The translations under genes and the position numbers were made by a program. The notes under the pieces are model-generated. The model was given only the letters and a program-made list of their open reading frames with translations, was not told the origin of the DNA and did not search any database. A stretch of DNA of 64,000 nt from Chrysomallon squamiferum (lineage: Eukaryota > Mollusca > Gastropoda > Neomphalida > Peltospiridae), in assembly GCA_012295275.1 (NCBI GenBank), contig CM022674.1:10637675-10701674 (forward strand). Direction: 5' to 3'. Every line of letters starts with the position of its first letter. The stretch's first letter is position 1. Positions 37,154 to 47,825 of the stretch are shown here, in pieces.

Positions 37154-40100
37154 AAGTTGTGAGTAATCATAACTGTTCAAAATGTTTACCTGTTTAATAC
37201 TCTCATTACTTTCATGCACTCGGATTTCATAGTTTCTAATAAAGTCCCGTAACTCTGTTTCTTTCTCCTCCAGTGTGTTGTACAGTTGTTTCATCTGATT
37301 TAACAAATCTAACTTCTCTCCCTTTAATCTCTTCCTGTCAGCCTTCATAGCTGCAAAATACATCATCATCATCATCATTTTTATTATTATTGTTATGATT
37401 ATTATTATTATTATCATTGTTATAGTTGATTTTGTTGTTATTATTTATTAATTTCTAATTATTATCATGATTATTATTTTACACTTATTATTATGAAATT
37501 ATTCTCTGGTTGTCATTAACAGTATTTTATACCATGAACACATGAGGGACAGTCTTCTGCAATAGCCAAACAAAAAATTAAAAACTGATTTAACCAATAT
37601 TATACCTGAAATTGCTGAACCACAGAGCAGAACTTAATACCAATTAAAAATCAATGTTACTGGAATATAAACAATATACCCAGTTACCTTTTATAAACAG
37701 GTAAGAAATAAACCAATTCTAAATGGGTTTTTTTGTACCTACACTAGCTGACCAATCAGATTACTGGATTTGTTACAAATTAACAATCAGGTTAATAGAC
37801 TTGATAAAAATGAACCAATCAGATTTCTGGGATTGAAACAAAAAACTGAACCAATCAGATAACTAGGTTAGTAACAAATCAGTCAGTCAGTTTACTGGGT
37901 TAGATACAAGTTAGCTGAGTGATTACCCTGCAAGGCTTCTTTGGCTCTGCTGAGTTCCTGGCGAGTCTGGATGAGTTCCAGTTTGAGTTCTCCATACCCT
38001 GGCTGGCTGCTCACAGCTGGTTTAGAGACTTTGAGTTCCTTCACCTCTCTACTCAAACTTTTCACCTGCGACTCCAGTCTGCTGTTCTCCTCCTTCAGCT
38101 TCACTATCTCATTCTCCTCGTCCGTCTTGTGTCTGTTTGTACCTGAGTGCACAAGTAAAATAGACTTCATAATTGTAATTGTCTTTTTTTATTATAATAA
38201 TTATTAATTTACTGCATAATAAATTTTAAACATTCTGTATTCATTATAATAAATTGGTTCAAAAAGTACAAAATTCAAAATTGTTGTGTGAATAAATTAT
38301 TTTATATACATGTGTGTATATATATATATAGACATATATATACACATGCAGAGAAAAAGAGATGAACGACAGAGAACAACAGAGACATGCAGAGATAGAA
38401 AGAGACAAACAAAGAGAGGATTATGATAAATTAAAAAATTAAAACAGAAAAAATAAAAACTGACAGAGACTGGAAGAAAGGAAAGAAAAGAAGACAATAG
38501 GGAGGGATTTGTTATTTGAAGGATGAGAAAGATGAAAAGAAAAAGATTTGCTTTAACTCATTAACACATTTTTATTCAGAGAGACACACAGACACACAGA
38601 TATATGTTCACAAATCCAGTTACTGACAAAATCTTATACGGTGAAAATTACACATGCATTTTCAATTAATTTTGTTTACAGAAATTTTCTTAACTTTTTC
38701 TACATAAACGTGATTGTAATAAAGCATATCTACAAAACTGATGTTATTTCAAAGATAAATCAGTTTAAGATACGACTGCAGGTCATATATCATTTCCTCT
38801 ATCAGCATGTCTTCCGGTTATAGCACACCGGTGTGTGAGATATCAGTTTTAAGTATCACTTTAGAATGTGAACACTTTTAACATGTTTTTTTGTTAATTT
38901 ATTTTATTTACTTATTTACTGAGAGATATTAATATTCTGTCATAATCTCAAACATATTTTTAGTAAATTATGACAAATGTTTTAACTTCTCATTTATAAT
39001 TTAGAAAGGTAATAATAAAAAGAAGGTCCAATTCTGAGAAATCATTTTTCTTTTCTCTTAATGGTATTATAAATTAAACCAAATGACATTTTGTAATATG
39101 TAAATGTCTAAAAAATGATAAAACTTAAATTTTGTTATCTTATTCATTTTAAATTGCTGCCAGTAGTATGAAATATTCAAAATGTTTTTTTCTTTCTTCA
39201 TTTCAAAAACTAATAAATCAATTATTAGCCAATTTATTAATTTATTTCTATTATTATTAATTTACTGCAGTATCCATTTTAACAAACATTTAGTTATTTG
39301 TTACCATGGAGAAAAAACCCAAGTGAGTTGAAGACAGAAAAAATAAATGACAAAAAGCTGGTTGATATGTCATTTGACCCCTGACATCTCTACAGTTCAT
39401 TCTGCTGTCAAAGAGTATTAAATATAAATTGTAATTTTAAAAAAAGGAAGAAAATTATCAGTTAAATAAAATATGAAATTTTCATATTCATGATAAAAGT
39501 ATTTAAGAAAAAACTCATATAAATTTCATTTTGATACAGGGTCAAAATTAATGAAACCCAAGAATATCTGAACATTAATACAAAAATAAAAAATATTTAA
39601 AAAAATACTGATATGAATTAGTAATGAATGATGAAGTTACAAAAAAAATTATATTTAAATTAAAAACAAAAGGAAATTAAATATGTTTAAAATGAAAATG
39701 AATTAGAAATATTAATAAAGTAAAATCACTAAATAAATAAATAAATATCCTTTTATAAACAGTGACAAAATGAAACACAAAAATTGCTAGATGTCAAACA
39801 AAGGCTTATGAATTAAATGATCAACATTATAAATCTGAAGTTAAATCATAACAAAATAAAAAATATTTTTTAACTTAAATATTAAAATATAACTAAGCAT
39901 AATTTGGGAATTTCTTAAGAATTTTAAGACACATTTCCCAGAAAACAAAACAGTAAATAATCAACAAAGAGCAAAAAAAAAAACACCAAAAAAATGAAAA
40001 GTTGTAATAATTTTTTTTTTTTTTTTTTTTATATGTTCCAGACTGTTATTTAGCTTCTAGAATTTATCTAAAACGTGGAACTGTGTATCTGGGGTAATCT

Positions 40101-43100
40101 TCACATGTATGTAAAAGTAACCTGATAGGCAAAGAAGGAAATAAAAATTGTTTGACATCACAGTGATGTGATAGGACGCAGCTGTGATGTATGTGAACTA
40201 TATAACATGATATCACAGTAATTATCATGACCTACATGAAATCACACAGTGAGAAATGAGATAACATTTATAGTTTACTTGGCCTGTGATATAAAGATAG
40301 TATCAGTTGGTGAAATCCTGGCACTTTTTGTAGCAGCTTAAAATAAATTAATCAGCAGTTTTAACAACTGCCAAAGCATGGCAGTTTTATATTTATTTTA
40401 TGAAAAGAGAAACCTTTGGAAAAATTAAACTTAAAATTTTAAAAATTTATAATATAAAAACTAAATATTAAAACATTTAAAATAAAAAAAAATAAAAATA
40501 AGTGAATCTATAAAAAAAAAGAAAAACAACTGAATAATTTTTATTTTAAAAAGTAATAAAATTAAGAAAAATAATGACACAAACACATAATTTAAGAAAA
40601 ATAATAATAAAAGATAAAAAAGCAGGCTTAAGAAAATAATTTACATAAATTTTGTTAAGTAAAGCTTTTCAAAATTGTGATGCCCTATTCCTGTCATTTG
40701 AGTTTCTCAAGCAGTGTGATACAAGTAATTATTTCTGCTTGCTTCCAGCAGAGAACTGACCAGGTTGTGAGTATCACACACAAATGTTTGTGTCTCCTGC
40801 AGTTTTCACAACAAAACCACACCACCAAGTCTAGCTAGCTGTATCTAGTTTATCTAGTAAAAACTATCACATTTAAACTGTAACATAATGAAAGATGTAA
40901 TCTACATATCACTTCAGAAAAATGTTTTAGATGTTTTAAAGATAATTTTATACTAAAGATTAAATTTGATTTTCAAGATAATGTATGTATGTTGCCAAGT
41001 AATGGATATATATAACTTGCCAGTGAATACAATAGATATTTTATCTCATATTATTAAAACTACTGTAAAAAATCTATTATTTATTTCATTCTAAAATTTC
41101 CACCCTTATAAAGTAATATAAATATATTACATATTTCCTTCATGTCATAAATTACTAATTCATACATTCCATTCATTTCATTCTAATTACTAATACATTT
41201 CTGTACTGTCAATTACTCATGACATTTAGTTTAGATATTAGCAATAGTTAAAACAACAAACATACTGTTTTAGCTGACTTGTTTTAGAGAATACTTTAGA
41301 TATTACATCGTAGTAATACGAGTTAATATTTCCCAGTGATTGTATTAAACTAGGTTACTATCACATTAAATTCTAAATGCCAGTGAGTGAGTACATTTAT
41401 GTATTTTTCAGATACATAAATATAATTAGATAATATAGATATTAATGAGTTTTATTATTCTAGGTTGTAATTAATGTATAAGCTTATAAATGCAAGTCAA
41501 TAAATTTTACTTTCAATAAAATATTTATCTTTTATTTCCATTTTTTTTTTTTTTTTTTTTTGTGGTTATGAATCATAACTGGTACCATTCTTTCTCTCTC
41601 CATCTCTGTTCAATCTTTCTCTTCTCTCTCTCTTCCTCACTATCTCACTCTTCTTCACTCTCTCACTCTTCTTCACTCTCTCTTTTCCTCACTCTCTCAC
41701 TCTTCCTCACTCTCTCACTCTTCCTCACTCTCTCACTCTCTCACTCTCACACTCTCACACTCTCACACTCTCACACTCTTCCTCACTCTTCCTCACTCTT
41801 CCTCACTCTCACAATCTTTTTCTGTTACACACTTTAAATTACCTTCATTTTCTGGCTGTGAAGATTTGTCTAACTTGTCCACACTGATCTGAGACAGTCT
41901 CTTGTTTGTGTCAGCAAGCTCGGCTCTCAGAATGTTCACCTCCTCATTGGCTGCCTGGATAGAGCCGTCAATTTTCAGTGCCAGCTGTTTGTTCTCATCA
42001 ACCATTTTGCGAAATTTGGACTGTGCGTCGAGAAGAAGTCGTCGAATGAGAACCATCGATGAGCGAAGCGTGTCTTGTTCCTTCAGCGACAAGTCCTTCT
42101 CCAGGTTGATGTCCACGTTGTTCTGAGCAAACACATACTGAACAATCTGGTCATTTAGAGAGTCCAGAGACTGGATAGCTGCAAATACAGTTTTAAATAT
42201 TGTTTAAAATACAATACAGAGACTGGACAGCTGAAAATACAGTTTTAGATATTGTTTAAAATACAATACAGTGAGTGGATAGCTGAAAATACTGTTTTAG
42301 ATATTGTTTAAAATACAATACAGTGAGTGGATAGCTGAAAATACATATCTAAAATATTGTTTAAAATACAATACAGTGAGTGGAAAGCTGAAAATACAGT
42401 TTTAGATATTGTCTAAAATACAATACAGAGACTGGATAGCTGAAAATACAGTTTTAAATATTGTTTAAAATACAATACAGTGAGTGGATAGCTGAAAATA
42501 CAGTTTTAAATATTGTTTAAAATACAATACAGAGACTGGATAGCTGAAAATACAGTTTTAAATATTGTTTAAAATACAATACAGAGACTGGATAGCTGAA
42601 AATACAGTTTTAAATATTGTTTAAAATACAATACAGTGAGTGGATAGCTGAAAATACAGTTTTAGATATTGTCTAAAATACAATACAGAGACTGGATAGC
42701 TGAAAATACAGTTTTAGATATTGTTTAAAATACAATACAGTGAGTGGATAGCTGAAAATACATATCTAAAATATTGTTTAAAATACAATACAGAGACTGG
42801 ATAGCTGAAAATACAGTTTTAGATATTGTCTAAAATACAATACAGTGAGTGGATAGCTGAAAATACAGTTTTAAATATTGTTTAAAATACAATACAGTGA
42901 GTGGATAGCTGAAAATACAATTAAACTATTGTTTAAAACAATTTGATGAAGGGATGCCTGAAAATCATATTTCAATAAACAAAACCTGGGTAGATGAAAT
43001 TACTGTAAAGAATATAATTATTGACAACTGAAAATGCAATATTAAAATATTGTTTACAGTATACTTCAGTGATCAGATAGTTGAAATATACAATTTAAAA

Positions 43101-43467
43101 ATAATGTTTACTGGTAATTATTATTATTATTATTTTTTTATTATTATTATTTTCAGCAAACTGTTCAAAATTTGGATATCTTAAAATACAATTTTAAAAT
43201 ATTATATTTAGTTTACAATCTGGTCATTTAGAAAAATCTGAATAATTTTGAATCGAGACAATGAATTAATAAAAATACAATATTTTCTTTTGCTATTACA
43301 GTATGAAAAATAATTTCACCTGTATAATGTAAATCTGTAGTTTTATTACTGAGAAATCATAGTTTATGAAAAATAGAATAAAACCAAATAAAACACTTTC
43401 TGTTTTTGAGTTAAAGATGCAGAAACAAAAAAATTGGATTTACTCATTCATATATTTATACAGCTAG

Positions 43468-43513
<46 letters not shown>

Positions 43514-43610
43514 TCAATCACACTTAAAAATACACTGACTAAAACACAGTACCTGAAACAAAACTCTCACATTCATCATTCTGCGACAACACCTCCGAGT
43601 CTTTAGACAT
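28020..43610 (-). CDS. KAZN: Kazrin orthologue: coiled coil plus three SAM domains
   Basis: Fourteen coding exons in transcript order: 43610-43553, 42178-41843, 38142-37927, 37350-37190, 36972-36826, 36016-35866, 34078-33881, 33500-33313, 32978-32866, 32013-31813, 31163-31062, 30644-30478, 28631-28508, 28178-28020. All are GT-AG and phases agree throughout, except that exon 10 is one base short. With that base the protein is about 773 residues, close to the long human isoform. Residues about 50-310 are coiled coil with kazrin hallmarks (DENKQLALKIDG, AKEALQAMKADRKRLKGEK, RDFIRNYE, LRSQLDSKD). A basic segment (KKRKKRRPFGSLPRMFSKG) precedes SAM1 (about 450-518), SAM2 (523-590) and SAM3 (608-676; VWTNQRIVKWIQ). 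The C-terminus is STPV, a possible PDZ ligand. Kazrin is known as a periplakin- and catenin-linked scaffold acting at junctions, cytoskeleton and endosomes. Liprin-beta shares the architecture but matches less well. Confidence 0.93.
28632..30477 (-). other. KAZN: KAZN intron 12 with (TAA)n and 21-bp repeats
   Basis: Intron of 1.85 kb with a (TAA)n-rich tract at about 28720-28802, a five-copy degenerate repeat of about 21 bases (AATTTTCACAAACTAAATGT) at 29410-29500, and (TG)n at 30208-30226. No coding sequence was seen. Confidence 0.7.
31166..31724 (-). repeat. KAZN: 35-bp tandem satellite in KAZN intron 10, about 16 copies
   Basis: Unit spacing is 35 bases, for example CAGCAACATCTTTATTACTA plus GCTGATGTTTAAATA. 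Copies are nearly identical. The first copy adjoins the exon-11 acceptor (CTGTATTCAG at 31164-31173 on the minus strand). On the transcript each unit reads TATTTAAACATCAG/CT, the same as the SAM2-exon acceptor at 32014 (TATTTAAACATCAG/CT). There are no spacers between units. Confidence 0.9.
31970..31974 (-). other. KAZN: One-base frameshift inside the KAZN SAM2 exon
   Basis: Before this point the exon reads W-V-A-H-R-W-L-P-D-L-G-L-P in the frame set by the splice junction (E-GT/C-TGG). It then meets TAA. One frame over, the SAM2 sequence resumes as K-T-S-V-F-E-N-Q-L-A-D-G-R and runs to the donor in the right phase. The exon is 201 nt where 202 fits. Either the assembly lost one base or this allele is broken. 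Confidence 0.85.
32025..32560 (-). repeat. KAZN: Degenerate repeat in KAZN intron 9
   Basis: A loose unit such as CTTTGGATACTTACTGTCAA followed by an AT-rich tail recurs about eight times at 60-90 base spacing, starting directly upstream (transcript sense) of the SAM2 exon. A (TTA)n run lies at 32108-32130. Confidence 0.65.
33628..33822 (-). repeat. KAZN: (CA)n tracts downstream of the KAZN exon-7 donor
   Basis: CA runs at about 33628-33670 and, after a short TC run, 33785-33820. On the KAZN transcript they are (GU)n tracts beginning about 60 bases after the 5' splice site at 33881. Confidence 0.9.
34079..35865 (-). other. KAZN: KAZN intron 6
   Basis: Intron of 1.8 kb that contains the 60-bp array at 34905-35415 and, at its 5' end, the 21-bp donor repeat. 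The remainder is AT-rich and without coding signal. Confidence 0.7.
34905..35415 (-). repeat. KAZN: 60-62-bp tandem array, about 8 copies
   Basis: Units contain CACTCACTGTGTTATATACT, a short AAGTACAC link and a TTCTACTTTATTATTTTATT stretch. Some units carry internal deletions. The plus-strand frames of 82-103 residues across it are repeat translations. Confidence 0.9.
35810..35872 (-). repeat. KAZN: Triplicated 21-bp unit carrying the KAZN exon-6 5' splice site
   Basis: Three perfect copies, at 35810-35830, 35831-35851 and 35852-35872. On the transcript each reads CTGCTTTTCAG/GTAAAC, so the exon can end at 35866, 35845 or 35824. The unit is 21 nt, so the longer forms insert seven residues (GKLCCFS) once or twice in frame before V-Q-T-S-T-P. 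Past the last donor the frame stops at KLCC. Each unit also looks like a 3' splice site joined directly to a 5' splice site. Confidence 0.9.
37077..37151 (-). repeat. KAZN: (CA)n tract downstream of the KAZN exon-4 donor
   Basis: About 75 bases of CA, which is (GU)n on the transcript, starting some 40 bases after the 5' splice site at 37190. Confidence 0.92.
37690..37915 (-). repeat. KAZN: Degenerate repeat after the KAZN exon-3 donor
   Basis: Four or five loose copies of a 45-55 base unit with core ACCAATCAGATTACTGG lie directly downstream (transcript sense) of the donor at 37927. On the transcript the core begins CCAGTAATCTGATTGG, which resembles the donor context CAGGGTAATC. Confidence 0.5.
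38143..41842 (-). other. KAZN: KAZN intron 2 (3.7 kb)
   Basis: The largest internal intron but one, strongly AT-rich. A GA-rich patch (about 38350-38540) and a poly-T run (about 40010-40030) are present. No coding exon was recognised, and the flanking exons join in phase. Confidence 0.7.
41585..41817 (-). repeat. KAZN: CTCACTCTTC-type pyrimidine repeat after the KAZN exon-2 donor
   Basis: Variants of CACTCTCTCACTCTTCCT repeat for about 230 bases, ending 26 bases from the 5' splice site at 41843. On the transcript the tract is a GA-rich repeat, a sequence class bound by SR proteins. A role is inference. Confidence 0.85.
42179..42930 (-). repeat. KAZN: 52-bp tandem satellite copying the KAZN exon-2 3' splice site, about 14 copies
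   Basis: Spacing is 52 bases at the copies checked. On the transcript each unit contains TATTTTCAG/CTATCC followed by AGTCTCTG (or a CACTCACTG variant). The true junction at 42179/42178 reads TATTTGCAG/CTATCC followed by AGTCTCTG. The unit therefore includes the acceptor and the first 14 exon bases. The array begins exactly at the exon edge and fades at about 42925-43060. Confidence 0.92.
43470..43511 (-). repeat. KAZN: (TG)n tract after the KAZN exon-1 donor
   Basis: About 42 bases, (CA)n on the transcript, starting some 40 bases after the donor at 43553. CA repeats are known binding sites of hnRNP L; a role here is inference. Confidence 0.9.
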
Positions 43611-45560
43611 TATTTTGAGAATTTATCATTCCTTCCCCTCCTTTGTTTGTCAACTATTTTTAAAACAACAAGAACTCAACAACAACACTGAGTGAGAGGT
43701 GAAGTGACAACTGGAACAGGTTTTACTGTTTGCTTTAAATTACTAGAGGTGCAATCACCCAGAGTCTCCCCAGTCAGGTTATTTCAGGTTATGTCACTGA
43801 TCAGTTTATTACCAATCAGCCCCCAGCACTGTTACCACGTATTTCACAGAACACTGTGACCTGTCTCTAGTATCACATAGCAGTCGGCAACTAAATTTTG
43901 AATTTTGAAATTTTGAAAAAAAAATTGAACGTCATTTGAAAATAGAGCTTGTACATGCTTGTACTTGTGCATGCATGTATGTGTGTATGTGTGTGTGCAT
44001 TTTTATTTATTAAAAAAAAAATTAAGTTGTATTTTCAAGTAATTTATAAAAATAAGTTTATATATATATATAATTAAAATCAGTTGAAAATGCAGCTTGT
44101 TTCAACCTGTTCTCTCATGTAAAATGTAAATATTCTGTCTTATTTGATTTTAATAGAACTTGTCTATCAAATGGATTCAAAATAATAACTCTCAAAGTTA
44201 TTTTTCATACAGCTGTTCTTACAAAATCTACAATATCTACATAATACTTTTTTCTTCACTAAATTCAGTTCTTGAATTATTATTATCATTATTTATTATT
44301 ATTTATTATTATTATTATTATTATTATATTAGCATGTAGAGGTAGTATTAGTAGTTGTAGAAGAAGCATTCAGTAATCTTGAAATACTGGTAATTCAGAG
44401 AATAATAAAATAATTTTCTGTTTGTAACAGTCTTTATCAAAAGCTCGTAACAACTTGACTTTTTTTGTGAATACAGATGAACTAGTTTCCAGCTGTGACC
44501 TCATTTCAAGTGGGGTATCTCTTTGTTAATGATCTGTCTTCCAATACACATGTATTACACACCCTTAATTTATATCTTGCTGTGTGTAGTATTCACAGAT
44601 ATACAATATGTTCTGGTAATATAGAAAATATAATAAATGTTTTATTTAATATTCATAATTTATATAGAACACTATTTTCCTGATACAAATTTTAGTCACC
44701 AGATGTACTATGCAGGTATATAACATCTCACTGTATATGGTTTATTATATAGTTTATTCAGATTTACTATTTATAGAATAGAGATGATGTAATAACCATA
44801 CCACCAGAGTATATTCAGATTATGTAAAAGATTATCATTTCTAATATTATATAGAATATATCACCGTTTGTACTATTACTGATTTTACTTACTTTCCATA
44901 ATACATAGATAATATAATTTTACTGTTTATACAGAGATTATACTAGTTTATATAAATTAATATAATACTTACTGCTTGAATTATTTAACAGTTTACTGTC
45001 ACAGAATATCCAGATTACAAATTTTACTTTTGTAATGTAATCCAGACAATAAAAACTGCAATCCAAAGTTTATCTGGCTGTAAAACTTCTTGTACATTAT
45101 TCAAATTACACAAATCTTCCTGTTACATGTAAACAAACCATTTATCAAAAAGAATGCATTTAGACAAAAAGGAAGAAAAAAAATAAAACATTCAACAAAA
45201 ATTCCAACTTAGATTACTCACAATTTTTTTCTCAGAACCTAAAAGCCTGCAAGTGACTAAAACAGGGAGATATCTCCTCTTCCTCACATCCAGTTATTCT
45301 CCCCCTGATACACTTTGAATAAATAAATTCCACGAAACATCTTGAATTCTTCATATTCTAACTTACACCTGCCAAATAACCACGAGAGCTCATTTCTTAT
45401 TGGACAGCTCAGTTCTTATCCAAACTTAAATGGTATAAACTGATAAGCAGAGTGTATTACCAGGAGAAACAAACCTCTGATTACATTTATAAAACATACA
45501 CCATCTTGTGGCCACTCATACTGTGTGCAAAACATTCACTGAAAAGAAGATAAATGTTGT
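43611..45560. other. 5' flank of KAZN; no gene seen
   Basis: An acceptor-like TTTTAAAAATAG on the minus strand, about 50 bases before the start codon, allows a spliced 5' UTR. A CCAAT motif lies near 43813. (TTA)n occurs at 44280-44326. Nothing coding could be supported. Confidence 0.4.
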
Positions 45561-46280
45561 TTTTTCGTACCAACACCGAGAGTGAGGAATGCACCTGTTG
45601 TGTAAGAATTTTGTTCAAAAACATGCAAGTCTATCAGTTACATGGCTGTGGTTTTTGATTTTTATACATTATGTCAGAGACAGGGTAAAAAAGATGTTGT
45701 TTATAACACAAGGGAGTAAGATGTGTAGTAATGATGAGTTTTTGAAAAACATGCAAGTCTATCAGTTACACTAGCTTTGGCTTTTGATTTTTATCTACCA
45801 TGGCTGAGAATAAATGTTTACAAGGTTAAGAAAGACATTTGTAAAACTGAGGAGATATTCAAGAAGATTCAAGTCTATCATTAACTTAGCTTTGGCTTTT
45901 GATTTCTATAATCAGTGTTGTCAGAAGAATAAAACAAGTTTTGTAAGTAAAATAGAGAGACATGTAACATTAATGAGATATTCAAAAATATTCAAGTCTA
46001 TCATTTACAGTAGCTTAGGCTTTCAATTTTTTTATAGAGTGTCAGAGACAAGGGAAAACATTTTAATGTAAAACAGACATTTGTAACAATGATGAGATTC
46101 AAGAAATTCAAATCTATCATTTACACTAATTTAACACTTTTTAAATATGTCACATGCAAGAATAATAAAAAGTATTTTTAAGATAAGATAGAGAAACTTG
46201 TAAGAATGAGGAGTAATTCAAGAACATGCAAAAAACTTTACACATACATCTATTTCATGTCTTTTTATACAGATGGATGG
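45560..46280. repeat. Degenerate tandem repeat of about 120-130 bp, about 6 copies
   Basis: Each unit holds a core like CATGCAAGTCTATCAGTTAC then GCTTTGGCTTTTGATTTTTA then a GTCAGAGACAGGG-like stretch. Copies begin near 45600, 45735, 45860, 45985, 46100 and 46220 and decay towards the right. The frames at 45589-45774 and 45814-46071 come from this repeat. Confidence 0.75.
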
Positions 46281-47300
46281 AATGATACAGAAAATTATTT
46301 GTGAGGTTGGGTAGACACATCAAAAAAGATAAAAAATGTTCTTGAAAAAGTTGGTTTCTTTTAAAGATTATAATAGCATGCTGTATTTTTTTCATATTAC
46401 TGAGTTACTATTTTCTATAATAACTGACAGACAACAAGGATGACTGAATTAAAGAAGGGAAAGAAATAATGGTAAAGTAACAAACAGAACAAAACATCTA
46501 AAAGAAAAATGATTTTATTTTAAAGTGCTTATGTCCATGATGAATAGTTTTAATGTCTATGTGATCTTGCCAAGGATATAGTCTGTTTAATATTCAATCA
46601 AAATTTATTTATTTTTTAAAACATGACAGATAAAAAAACCTTTTAATTTACCAGAGGTTTTGGTTTACTGTTTATTCTATCTGAATGCATTTTACTTCTA
46701 ATACAGAATAAATGGGCACATCATCCTACTTTACCACACAGATAGGTCTAAGACACAACATCTGTTCAGTTTAAACATCACATCTAATTACATCTAAAAT
46801 ATCTATCTCTATCTCTATCTCCCTCCCTTTCTCTCTCTATATGTCTATATATATATGTATATATGATGGATGACATAACCTTCATCTTTACCAGAGATTG
46901 CTAATGCATATCTATTCAATCTACACTTAATATCTATTTATATCTAACAGAGAATGGAGGAACATAATTTTACCACAGTCAGGATATCTACTCCAGTCAG
47001 TTACACATTTTACAACACATCCAGTGTCAAACAGCTGAATGCAAAAGAATGACCGTAGATGTAAAGAAAAATAAATATTCATAACCATTTCACACTGACT
47101 TAGTAACTACTTCATTCTGAAAACACGTTTTTTCTCTCATAAATATCAAATTACAAATGGATGAATGGACAGACAAAATGAGGATCAATGATAGAAGGAA
47201 GAAATACAAGAAAGATTGTACACTGAATGTTCAGAAAGGACATTAAATTTTATATATTTTTTTAAATTAAATGAATTGTAATGAAAACAAAATTGTGTTA
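46281..47300. other. Noncoding AT-rich stretch
   Basis: No ORF, RNA gene or strong repeat beyond a short (ATCT)/(AT) patch at about 46795-46865. Confidence 0.5.
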
Positions 47301-47304
47301 AATG

Positions 47305-47425
47305 CCTTAGAGGAATTTAGAAACTTGGTGAACACTGTAAATAGAAGTAATTGTTAGGTTGTGTGAGAGATTGCAGGGGTTGCAGAGTTGTGTGTTGTGC
47401 AGAGCCAGCGAGGAATGTGTCAGAG
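47305..47425. repeat. Dispersed duplicate, copy A (partner at 50944-51062)
   Basis: The segment shares long identical blocks with 50944-51062, such as GAGGAATTTAGAAACTTGGT and AGATTGCAGGGGTTGCAGAG, with only a few differences over about 115 bases. Confidence 0.9.
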
Positions 47426-47479
47426 TGTAAACAAGTACATGTTAACTTCACACAGAACCCTTTACAAAACACCAGCTAA

Positions 47480-47825
47480 TTAGACAGATATCTCAACCAT
47501 GTTAAACAGATATCTCAACCATGTTAAAACAGATATCTCAACTGTGTTAAAACAGATATCTAAACCATGTTAAAACAGATATCTCAACCATGTTAAAACA
47601 GATATCTCAACTGTGTTAAAACAGATATCTCAATTGTGTTAAAATAGATATCTCAACCATGTTAAAATAGATATCTCAACCATGTTAAAATAGATATCTC
47701 AACCGTGTTAAAACATATCTCAACTGTGTTAAAACAGATATCTCAACCATGTTAAAACAGATATCTCAACCATGTTAAAATAGATATCTAAACTGTTAAA
47801 ATACATATCTCAATCTTGTTAAAAT
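47480..47825. repeat. 22-23-bp tandem repeat, about 15 copies
   Basis: The unit is AGATATCTCAACCATGTTAA plus AAC, with small variants (CTGTG/CCATG, ATAG/ACAG). It may be an expanding minisatellite. Confidence 0.9.

Noticed and set aside
28020-43610. Liprin-beta as the identity of the minus-strand SAM gene
   Set aside because: Coiled coil plus three SAM domains also fits liprin-beta, but the AKEALQAMKADRKRLKGEK, DENKQLALKIDG, IKSGKVLLGLSD and VWTNQRIVKW blocks match kazrin much better.
45814-46071. 85-residue ORF with F-K-S-I-I repeats
   Set aside because: The repeated residues follow the underlying 120-130-bp DNA repeat, and neighbouring copies are not in the same frame.
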